A stretch of 5,065 nt of DNA, taken from assembly GCA_016207585.1 (NCBI GenBank), contig JACQPI010000041.1, forward strand, positions 1-5,065, read 5' to 3'. Source of the DNA: Elusimicrobiota bacterium. GTDB lineage: Bacteria; Elusimicrobiota; Elusimicrobia; UBA1565; JACRDR01. The notes under the pieces are model-generated. The model saw only the letters and a list, made by a program, of their open reading frames with translations. It had not been told where the DNA came from and made no database searches. The stretch's first letter is position 1, and each line of letters opens with the position of its first letter. Below, one piece after another: positions 1-5,065 of this stretch. The position numbers and the translations under genes were made by a program.

Positions 1-3000
1 GGTGGAAACGCAGCCAGGAGGCCCGTTACGATCCCGTGTCGATTCCCCAACGCTCCACGAAAGCCCGGGTCGGCAAGCTGCGTCCTCCGGAATATAAGAG
101 GGTGCTCCCCCCATCCAAGCACCAGACGGAGGAAGTCCTCGCCAAGAAGCGTTCCGCCCTGCTTCGCATCGCGAAGCGCTATCTCACGAGCAAGGTCCGA
201 GGCCAGCAAAAACTAAAACAACTGCTCCTGGTCGGACTGCGCACCGAGCTAAACGCTCTTTGGAATCGTTTGGAGGCGTCCCTACAAGGCGAGCTGCAAG
301 ATAAGCTAGAAGGCGAGCTCGAACCTTCCGGGGGGCTCGGGGGCGGCCTCCCCGACCTCAAGCAAATACGGCGCATCGTGGAAGGCTCGCCGCAGGAGTG
401 GGATGACTTCGAGAAGCTTTGGCTTTCTTGGTTTAGTCCCGACACCCAGGAGGCTTTGATAAAAATTCGCCGGACATGGGAAAGAGGTATTTCTCATTAC
501 TCCGCATTGGCGTCTGAGCGCATCGCCGATTTGGGAGGACTCCTATACTGGGGACCCCATCTCTTCGGCGACCACGTCAGCATCATCGCCTCGGGGCCTT
601 TTTTATGGACATGGGAAGACCGGCGGCTTGAAATTATCGTCGTCCGAAACGATGGGCGCGGCCCCAAGGTCATCCATCCCAAGGCCCTCTCTCGCACCAT
701 TGCACTCCCCGCCCTGACGGACCTCAAAGTCGTCGAAGTGGGTGAAGCGTGGCTGCAGGAACATTTTGCCGAGGGCGATCGTCTGCTGACCCGAGCGATC
801 ACGCTGGGGATCACGCTGCGCGGCCGGGACCTGCTCAATACCCCGCCGAGGCTTCACGACAAAATTCCGCCTCAAAATTTGGTCGCGCTTGCGGAGGAAC
901 TCCTCAATGAGTCGTTGGAGCAGCTCCCTCATTCCACGCAGGAAGCGACTCGGGATCGTCTCCGGCTGATCCATCTCATCCTGACCGCCGTGATACCGGA
1001 AGGGACCGGCCATCAAAAATTTTCTCCTCCGGACCCGGATTCCCTGCCGAATTCCGAGCTATTGCGGCGCGTAAAAAGGCGGCTGGCCAGGACGAAACGT
1101 TGGACCCTTCAAGAAGCGCTGCGCGCCAAAGTCTCGGCGGCCGCCGGCGGCGTCGCATCCGCCTCTTCCGACAGCTTGGGCGGGCTGATGGCGGGAGATT
1201 GGACCGAAGGGCGGGCGCTCCACTTGTTATCCGAGGAAGAATCTCTGCGGCAAGTTAAAACCTGGATTGACTCGGGAACGCCGATCGACGCGGCAGCGGA
1301 AAAATTTGCCGCCGCGCTGCGCCGCGCCAGATCACAGAGCGGCTGGTTCGAGTGGTTCCCGCGCCGGCTCGAACTGGACCGCTTTGTGGACGTCGGCGCC
1401 GGCCCCGCGGGACGCCCCCTCCAGGTCCGTGTCACCGCGCGCCGCATCCTCGGAGAGGGCGCCACCCCGCAGAAATTCATCGCCTATGCGATCGCCAAAA
1501 CACGCGCTGAAGAGGGCCTCCTGTCGGCCGATCGCTATGAGCTGGTCCTGGAAGATATTTTCCAATGGTCGCCCGAAGCCCAAGACGGCGTCTTCAAGAA
1601 CATAGCCTCCGAACTGCACGGCCTCCTTCAAGGCCGGCGGCTCAACGCATCCCTCGCCTCCACCGAGGTTATCGAGAAGATCGGGCGGGCCGTGCAGGAT
1701 GCCCGCAACGGATTCGCTTTTCGGAACCTGCCGGCCAAGGCCACCCTGCCGTGGACACCGGTCGGGTGGGAAGGAGCGTATTCATCGGAGGACGTCCTGC
1801 GCATCGCGCAGGGCCTATCCCGCTTCATATCCAGGCATGCCCCGCAGCGCGGAGCCCGTGTCCTCCTGATTCCCTCGCCGGAAATCCAATCCTCGACCGA
1901 AAGAGCCATGGCGGAGGTCTTGGCCGGGAACGAAATCGAAACCGGCATCCTCCAGCGCGACCCAGCCTGGAACGGTGATCCGGCGCAGATACGCGAGGCG
2001 TTGCGCAATTCGTCTTTCGATATTGCCGTCTGGATGGAGGCCGAAAGGATATCCATCCTGGCCAAGGACGGCGCTCCCCTATCCCAAGGGGCCTCCAACG
2101 AGATCGGCTTCGAGGTATTAAGCGTGCAAGACGCGAAGCTGTTGGATATCGACGCGGGCCATAAACGCAATCTGATCCACAGCGTGACCCCAGGCTCCCT
2201 CGCCGAACCCGAAGGCGAGGGTCAAGACATCGCGCCCATTTCGGAACTCGCATCCGCGCTGCGCCAAGAGCCGGAACCCTCTGCGCTCCCGGCCCAAGCC
2301 GTCCCGCCTGTCTCCGCCGACGACGGGATCTCGCCGTTGCTCGCCGTCGCGGCCGAGCCTCCCCCCGCGGAAAAGCCGCCGAACTTGACGGCCCGGACGA
2401 TCCTCGCGGCGCTCTTGGCGCAAAGCTTCATGATCACGATCATCCTCGGGCAGCCGCTTCTGGCGATCCTGCATCCTTCGACCATCACGAGCTACCCGAT
2501 ATTCTTCATCCTCTACTCTTTCATCAAAGCCCTTATATTCCTGAGGGGTTACTTCCAGCCCTCGCCCATCTTCATCGCGTGGCTCTCGATGGCCGTCCCG
2601 GCGGCCGCCGCCTACTTCCTGCGCGATCGCATCCACTACTGGATGACCCCGGAAGGCGAGAGCGACCTGGCCCCCTGGTGGGCTTTCTATCGACCGGCCT
2701 GGTGGAAACGATTTTTCATCCAGAAATCGGCTCAAGGAGTGGAGGCCGAGTTTGACGCATTGCCCAAAGTGGATAAGCTCGCGAGCCGTTCCAATGGCTT
2801 CGATCCCCTCGAGGAGCTTCCCAGCGGCACGGTCGCGATCCGTGAAAAGAACCTGGCGGCGATCAAGCCCTGGGTCCGCCTGCTGATTTATCTGTACTCC
2901 GCGGCGTGGCATCGCATCGTGCAGAACCGCACTATCGCCTTCCACCTTCATCAAGGGGACGAGATCGTCATCGCCCGATACCGCCTCGCGCGAGTCCTTT

Positions 3001-5065
3001 TCTTCGTGCTGACCGCCCCCTTCTGGTTCTATCGCATCTGGGTGGAACTGCTCAAGGTTGCGGTCCTCAAGCTATTGGGACGGCCCCTGTCGTTGCTCGT
3101 GCGAATCCAGCCCAAACTGACCGACCGGACCCTCGAGTTGCCCGATTCGATCCGCGACCGCTTCAATCCTCCCGAAATGGTCCGCGTCCGCACCGTTTTG
3201 GACCATAATCTCGTGCAGCTCGATGACGGGAGAAACGTCCGCGTTTATAACACGGGCAAGCCCGGCCACGGGGCCGTCGATCTCGTGAAGGCCCCGGCGA
3301 AGAATTTCCTGGCGGGACGGCTTTTCTGGATGCTGGCTCCGGCGCGACGGGAAGGCGGCACGCGCAATATGGCGGTTCACCTCTACATCGCGGACGGGCC
3401 GTTCGAGGAACGGCCGCTCAACGCGGTCGATGCCATCGCGGCCCATCTCGCGCGCTATGCCCATCGGCACAACGACCCGTACCAATACTCGGGCATCGAT
3501 CGCGACAAGCTGCCGATCGTCCTGCGCACTCAGCCCGTCGCGCCGAAACAAGCCCGAAAGAACGCCCTCCTGCTGTGGTGGAGCCGCGCCGTCCTCACGG
3601 CCTTCCTGGGCCTGGCCCTCGCCTCGTCTCTTTATTTGCTGCAACCGTCGCTGGCCCCCTTGGCGCGTTACGCCGCCTGGGCCCTTCTGGCGGCGGTCGC
3701 GCTCCCTTCGGTATACGGCCTCTATCGCAGCACCCGCAAGTTCGCGACGACCGGCCTCATGCGACGGCATCCGGCCATAGCAACCGTTCTGCTCGTCCTT
3801 TTCAGCATCGAGGCGCTTCTTCTCTTCCGCCCGAAGGATGCCTTTACCCAGCATTGGGCCCACGCCCCTCGAGCGGAGCGGCTCGGCCGCGCGACGCTCA
3901 AAGTTCTCGACGCTCTTAACATCCTGCCTCGCCCCAAGCTGCCGCCCACGGCAGGGCTGCCGCAGATCGCGCATCCGGAGAATTCCGCCGCCGTCACCGG
4001 CGACCACCCCATCGCCCAGACCGTCCGAAATCTGGCCGACCCGACCCAGGTGCCGTATTTCAGCGATCAGATCGAGGTGCGCGGCCCCCCTGAGTTGGAG
4101 GCGGGCTACCGGTTCGAGTGGGCCTACTCGCCGTTTGTCACTCGGCGCAATCCGGACGGCGACAACATCTGGCTCGCGGTAAGCCGGGTCTACGGCCGCT
4201 ATCTCGGGGTCAACACTCCGGAAACGGACCACGGCGGCGGCTTCGACGCCAACGAAGGGGCGCAGCCTTTCGGCGAGGAAGCCGCCCGGGAAAACCGCAA
4301 ACTGGTCCTCGGCCACCGAATCCTAGTAGCCTATAAGAAGGCTGGAAGGGCGCAGGATAGCTTCAGCCGTTCCCTGCTGTTCGTTTGGGCCCCGGAGAAC
4401 CCCGAAGACCCCGACAGCCGTCTCGTGCTGGTCCAGTGGAAACTCCTTCAACTTGGATTGGGAAACGAGCAGTACAGCCTGACGCTGGACGACACCTTGC
4501 TCAAGTACCGCTATTTAAATCCGGCCACGGATATTGCCTACCGCTCCACGCGCAAACCGCGACAACCGGCCTACCAGCTCCTGGATCTCGATCCGCGCAA
4601 GGCGCGCGATTACTACTTCAACCAGCCCGCGCCCACGGCGCTGGCCGGCTGGGAGCTCGACGGCGACACCCCGGTGCTCAAAACGCGGGAACCGCTGAAA
4701 ATCTCCGGGTTCGGCAAAACGGTCACCGAGCAACGATTCGTCCTTGCGCAAACGGCTCTTCCCGCCGACCCGCAAAAACGCGCGCAGGCTTGGCGCTTCA
4801 TACAAGAGTCGGCTCCGCCGGGGACGGAAATTCGCGTGCTCGTCGCCCGAGGGCATGTCTGGAACGAGGACAAGAACGAGCCCCAGTCGAACATCCCGGC
4901 CTACGTGTACTTTCCCTCCTCCACTCCCGGGGTTTACACCAATCTGAACGCGCTCGTATTCGAGGAAGGCCATAACTCGCACGAGCGAGGGATCCCCTCA
5001 TCCAACCTTCTCAAGAAAACGCACCTGCAGGAGTCCGATCTGAATTATCTCGAGCTCAGCCGAGA
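1..5065 (+). CDS. Giant multidomain membrane protein, internal fragment open at both ends
   Basis: One frame, with its first complete codon at base 3, runs 1,687 codons without a stop and leaves the window at both edges. That length cannot plausibly arise by chance, and the translation makes protein sense: seven candidate membrane helices, a Pro-rich linker and several fold-like domains lie in order with no frame change. Third positions are mostly G or C. No start can be chosen: the first in-frame ATG is at base 1188 (residue 396), well inside the sequence that is already protein-like, so the real start is upstream. I do not recognise the protein as a named family. It carries SNase-like domains in its C-terminal half and, more weakly, sugar-phosphate mutase-, nucleotidyltransferase- and enzyme I-like regions, mostly with altered catalytic residues. 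It is likely anchored in the cytoplasmic membrane. Its overall function is unknown. Giant genes of this kind are known in Omnitrophota, but origin cannot be settled here. Confidence 0.96.
126..326 (+). other. Charged, helix-rich N-proximal segment, possible coiled coil
   Basis: Residues about 42-107 are rich in Lys, Arg, Glu, Gln and Leu with few Gly or Pro, as in long amphipathic helices. The first half is strongly basic (KKR near residue 50, then a stretch with several Lys and Arg). The second half is acidic and Leu-rich with a repeating Gly-Glu-Leu pattern. It ends in a Gly-rich hinge at residues 109-118, which separates it from another helical stretch that leads into the nucleotidyltransferase-like region. 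No catalytic motif is visible. A coiled-coil or packing role is an inference from composition only. Confidence 0.4.
540..842 (+). other. Nucleotidyltransferase-like region with altered catalytic motif (putative pseudo-NTase)
   Basis: Minimal nucleotidyltransferases of the MNT/KNTase type read: hydrophobic strand, Gly-Ser motif, a turn, then Asp-x-Asp followed by a hydrophobic strand, later an Asp-bearing strand, and near the end a helix finishing in a GxxLxGRxLL-like motif. Residues 180-280 follow this order. A strand at 192-196 precedes Ser197-Gly198. RLEIIVV at 208-214 sits where DxD plus strand is expected. LKVVEV at 241-246 matches the third-acid strand. LGITLRGRDLL at 268-278 matches the closing motif closely. 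The Gly-Ser pair is reversed, DxD has become R208-L-E210, and K242 stands where the third Asp should be. If the fold is right, catalysis is unlikely. A helical region follows (residues 281-360), the position where antitoxin-type NTases often have helices. The closing motif is the strongest support; the rest is moderate. Confidence 0.38.
843..1082 (+). other. Helical region after the NTase-like part, no assigned domain
   Basis: Residues 281-360 begin with a Pro-rich turn (TPPR near 280-283), then hold two likely amphipathic helices rich in Leu and Glu (about 293-313 and 316-335). A Pro/Asp-rich break follows (residues about 341-352), and then a basic helix with RRVKRR at about 356-361. No metal-binding or catalytic motif is evident. 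It may be the C-terminal helical part of the preceding NTase-like unit or simply a spacer to the next domain. Confidence 0.35.
1083..1457 (+). other. Region resembling the N-terminal domain of PTS enzyme I (degenerate)
   Basis: The N-terminal helical domain of enzyme I of the PEP:sugar phosphotransferase system has a recognisable order: an early helix, then F-x-A-H plus 'lllxD', a helix ending in V-x-x-x-I-x-x-G, an Ala-rich helix, and a helix with 'R-x-x-D-I-x-D-V-x-x-R-x-L'. Residues 361-485 show LQEALRAK (about 368-375), then LHLLSEEESLRQVKTWIDSG, then an AAEKFAAALRRA helix, then LELDRFVDVG (about 456-465), and RRILG at 480-484. The order and spacing suit the enzyme I pattern up to the DVG motif, after which there is an insertion of about 15 residues before RRILG. 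An Ala/Gly/Ser-rich stretch at 378-396 breaks the first helix. The phosphorylatable His of enzyme I lies in a later domain, which I do not see. This call is tentative and a generic helical bundle is the alternative. Confidence 0.27.
1458..1739 (+). other. Unassigned globular-looking region
   Basis: Residues 486-579 look like folded soluble protein: alternating amphipathic helices (for instance around 491-502 and 524-545), an aromatic and acidic patch near 517-523 (EDIFQW), and a basic helix near 560-570. I recognise no family. It directly precedes the mutase-like region and could be part of that unit. Nothing in base composition sets it apart from its surroundings. Confidence 0.35.
1743..2102 (+). 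other. Phosphoglucomutase/phosphomannomutase domain I-like region without catalytic serine
   Basis: Alpha-D-phosphohexomutases begin with a GTSGWRG-type motif, then a helix (VxxxAxAxxxxL), a strand with DxR, an Ala-rich helix ending in LxxxGIxV, a second helix, and the active-site loop TASHNP after a GIxI strand. Residues 581-700 reproduce this order: TPVGWEG at 585-591, EDVLRIAQGLSRFI at 596-609, a strand RVLLI at 619-623, RAMAEVLAGNEIET at about 634-647, IREALRN at 663-669, and FDIAVWMEAERI at 672-683 where the GxxITASHNP loop should be. The key positions have changed: Arg of GWRG is E590, the DxR pair is replaced, and the loop serine that carries the phosphate aligns with E679. The family catalyses 1,6-phosphate transfer on hexose phosphates; this copy would be inactive. 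Domains II-IV of the family are not visible; the sequence passes into a linker instead. Confidence 0.45.
2187..2396 (+). other. Pro/Ala/Glu-rich flexible linker
   Basis: Residues 729-798 are rich in Pro, Ala, Glu and Ser, with short motifs such as EPEGEGQD, RQEPEPSALPAQAVPP and AEPPPAEKPP. Aromatic residues and long hydrophobic runs are absent. This is typical of disordered interdomain linker. It ends at the first membrane helix and so separates the soluble N-terminal half from the membrane part. Linker composition is seen directly; disorder is inferred. Confidence 0.75.
2397..2627 (+). other. First membrane segment: three predicted transmembrane helices
   Basis: Three hydrophobic stretches follow in close order: residues about 800-822 (Leu/Ala/Ile-rich, ending near GQPLLAIL), 831-847 (SYPIFFILYSF then IKALIFL), and 855-873 (PIFIAWLSMAVP then an Ala run and YFL). 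They are joined by short loops containing Pro, Ser and Thr. Arg residues flank the ends (R798, R848, R874, R876). With the N-terminal soluble half on the cytoplasmic side, three crossings would put the following loop (residues about 876-995) outside, but the helix count is a by-eye estimate. Confidence 0.75.
2700..2984 (+). other. Loop between membrane helices, faintly like an M48/M56-type peptidase
   Basis: Residues 900-994 open with WWKRFF, then a helix (VEAEFDALPKVDKLA at about 913-927), a variable loop, then VAIREKNLAAIKPWVRLLIYLYSAA spanning 944-968 and WHRIVQNR at 969-976. Membrane peptidases of the HtpX or BlaR1 type have a comparable order between helices: a helix, a loop, a strand reading 'V-x-I-x-x-x-L', then a helix with HExxH. 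Here the position of HExxH would be LYSAA (964-968), so no zinc-binding residue survives. The stretch 957-973 is also hydrophobic enough to be a membrane or membrane-surface helix. The peptidase likeness is weak; an unrelated loop domain is at least as likely. Confidence 0.18.
2985..3107 (+). other. Fourth predicted transmembrane helix with amphipathic tail
   Basis: Residues about 998-1017 form a hydrophobic, aromatic-rich helix (VLFFVLTAPFWFYRIW), with Arg at 992, 994 and 997 just before it. A second hydrophobic but basic stretch follows (LLKVAVLKLLGRP, residues about 1016-1028), which may lie along the membrane or cross it. The next residues lead into the first SNase-like domain. If this helix returns the chain to the inner side, SNase-like domain 1 is cytoplasmic. 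Confidence 0.65.
3174..3482 (+). other. SNase-like domain 1, degenerate, between membrane helices
   Basis: Residues 1058-1160 follow the staphylococcal nuclease (OB-fold) pattern: MVRVRTVLDHNLVQLDDG (1059-1076) for strands 1-2 with the DGD turn, NVRVYNTGKPG (1078-1088) for the strand and RLxxxDTPE loop, APAKNFLAG (1097-1105) for the first helix, TRNMAVHLYIADG (1120-1132) for the YGRxLAxVYxDG strand, and LNAVDAIAAHLARYA (1139-1153) for the 'N-x-x-L-V-x-x-G-x-A' helix. Compared with the S. aureus enzyme, the phosphate-binding arginines R35 and R87 are kept (R1080, R1121). The acids are lost: D21 is N1069, D40 is G1085 and E43 is G1088. Nuclease activity is therefore not expected, though nucleic-acid or phosphate binding remains possible. 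Its position, four helices in and three before the next SNase-like domain, is odd for this family. Confidence 0.5.
3564..3830 (+). other. Second membrane segment: three predicted transmembrane helices
   Basis: Hydrophobic stretches lie at residues about 1188-1213 (with WWSR, then AFLGLALASSLYLL), 1222-1241 (YAAWALLAAVALP) and 1257-1275 (PAIATVLLVLFSIEALLLF). Basic residues precede the first (K1182, R1185, K1186) and lie between the second and third (R1242, R1245, K1246, R1254, R1255). By the positive-inside rule the N-side of the first and the loop between second and third are cytoplasmic. The chain would then exit after the third helix, placing SNase-like domains 2 and 3 outside the membrane. 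Confidence 0.75.
3831..4115 (+). other. Linker between the membrane segment and SNase-like domain 2
   Basis: Residues 1277-1371 begin with a His/Arg-rich stretch (HWAHAPRAERLGR), then a short helix (TLKVLDALNIL), then Pro-rich sequence (PRPKLPPTAGLPQ), and end in likely beta strands (QIEVRGPPELEAGYRFEW, 1356-1373) that may form the first strands of the SNase-like fold. No separate domain is recognised. The strand-rich end is best considered part of the next domain's N-terminal edge. Confidence 0.45.
4116..4475 (+). other. SNase (thermonuclease)-like domain 2, near-complete active site
   Basis: This is the clearest domain in the window. Residues 1385-1388 read DGDN, followed by a strand, then GRYLGVNTPET (1398-1408), QPFGEEAARENRKLVLG (1421-1437), and DSFSRSLLFVW (1452-1462), all in the order of staphylococcal nuclease (PF00565 type). 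A closing helix LVLVQWKLLQLGLG (1474-1487) fits the usual end helix. Against the S. aureus enzyme, D21 is D1387, R35 is R1399, E43 is E1407, R87 is R1456 and D83 is D1452, while the calcium ligand D40 is N1404. The family cleaves DNA and RNA phosphodiester bonds with calcium. The D40 change should weaken metal binding, so activity is doubtful but not excluded. The domain follows the last membrane helix and is predicted to be outside the cytoplasm, where many bacterial SNases act. Confidence 0.75.
4476..4643 (+). other. Spacer between SNase-like domains 2 and 3
   Basis: Residues 1492-1547 contain LTLDDTLLKYRYLN (1493-1506) and then a basic, Tyr-rich stretch with AYRSTRKPRQPAYQLLDLD (1511-1529) and ARDYYFNQPAP (1534-1544). 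No family is recognised. The stretch may complete the C-terminal part of domain 2 or form the first strands of domain 3. Tyr and Arg content is higher than in the neighbouring linkers. Confidence 0.35.
4644..4982 (+). other. SNase-like domain 3, degenerate
   Basis: Residues 1548-1660 repeat the SNase order a third time: WELDGDTPVL (1550-1559) with an intact DGD turn, PLKISGFGKT (1564-1573) in place of RLxGxDTPE, AQAWRFIQ (1594-1601) for the first helix, GTEIRVLV (1607-1614) for the next strand, SNIPAYVYF (1629-1637) for the GRxLAxVY strand, and NLNALVFEEGHN (1647-1658) for the closing 'LNxxLVxxGxA' helix. The D21-to-R35 spacing is 11 residues, as in copy 1, and 12 in copy 2. D21 is kept (D1555), R35 is K1566, D40 and E43 are lost (G1571, V1574), and R87 is N1630. 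The domain is probably non-catalytic. The closing helix and the DGD turn carry most of the weight; the likeness is weaker than for copy 2. The reading frame continues past the window with a charged stretch. Confidence 0.4.

Noticed and set aside
1135..1146. Perfect 12-base palindrome CGGCGGCCGCCG
   Set aside because: It lies inside the coding frame in an Ala/Gly-coding run, has no loop and no following T-run, so it is not a terminator. GC-rich Ala/Gly codons produce such palindromes readily.
2698..2711. Sequence TGGTGGAAACG near 2700 resembling the start of the window (GGTGGAAACG)
   Set aside because: Only about ten bases match, both encode Trp-Lys-Arg in the same frame, and the flanks diverge at once. 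It is too short to call a repeat.
2118..2954. Minus-strand open frame of 278 codons
   Set aside because: Same codon-aligned register opposite the main frame, ending at a + TTA codon at 2118. It lies opposite three clear membrane helices and has a very Arg/Gly/Asp-rich translation typical of antisense to GC-rich coding DNA.
3072..4316. Minus-strand open frame of 414 codons
   Set aside because: Its codons are the exact reverse complements of the + strand codons, so it is closed only where the main frame uses TTA, CTA or TCA (its stop is the + CTA at 3072). Those codons are scarce in a GC3-rich gene, which makes long antisense frames expected. The translation is Arg/Gly/Glu-rich with no recognisable domain, whereas the + frame encodes an SNase domain and membrane helices.
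4385..4975. Plus-strand open frame of 196 codons in another frame
   Set aside because: It overlaps the SNase-like part of the main frame, is Arg/Pro/Gly/Ala-rich, shows no motif, and has no ribosome binding site that would justify it.
4980..5063. Possible metal site from His residues near residues 1657-1674
   Set aside because: The scattered His residues (1657, 1660, 1674) do not form a known motif, and the first belongs to the SNase-like closing helix.

Overview
The whole 5,065-base window is the inside of one very large protein-coding gene on the + strand. Reading from base 3 there are 1,687 consecutive sense codons and no stop up to base 5063. The true start and stop both lie outside the window. 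There is no intergenic DNA, RNA gene, mobile element or CRISPR array, and I see no promoter or terminator. Residue numbers below count from the first complete codon, so residue n begins at base 3n.

The DNA is GC-rich (roughly 60% or a little more by eye) and G/C dominates third codon positions. This fits a bacterium. An internal gene fragment of more than 1,680 codons that mixes membrane helices with many enzyme-like domains recalls the giant genes of uncultivated phyla such as Omnitrophota. That placement is inference only, because no taxonomic marker is present.

Layout of the product, N to C: a charged, helix-rich stretch (residues about 10-180); a region resembling a nucleotidyltransferase (about 180-280); a helical region without assignment (281-360); a region resembling the N-terminal helical domain of PTS enzyme I and related PEP-using enzymes (about 361-485); an unassigned region (486-580); a region resembling domain I of phosphoglucomutase/phosphomannomutase (about 581-700); a Pro/Ala/Glu-rich linker (729-798); three membrane helices (about 800-875); a segment that faintly recalls a membrane metallopeptidase (900-985); a fourth membrane helix (about 995-1017); a first staphylococcal-nuclease-like (SNase-like) domain (1058-1160); three more membrane helices (about 1188-1276); a linker; a second and much clearer SNase-like domain (about 1372-1491); and a third, degenerate SNase-like domain (about 1548-1660). 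The frame is still open at the window edge.

The unifying observation is that each recognisable domain keeps the fold-level pattern of an enzyme family but has lost some or all catalytic residues. The SNase-like domain 2 comes closest to an intact active site: it keeps the equivalents of D21, R35, E43 and R87 of the S. aureus enzyme but has Asn for D40. The protein therefore looks like a membrane-anchored mosaic of pseudoenzyme domains, perhaps used for binding or scaffolding. Domain assignments other than SNase copy 2 rest on pattern recognition by eye and should be treated as hypotheses.
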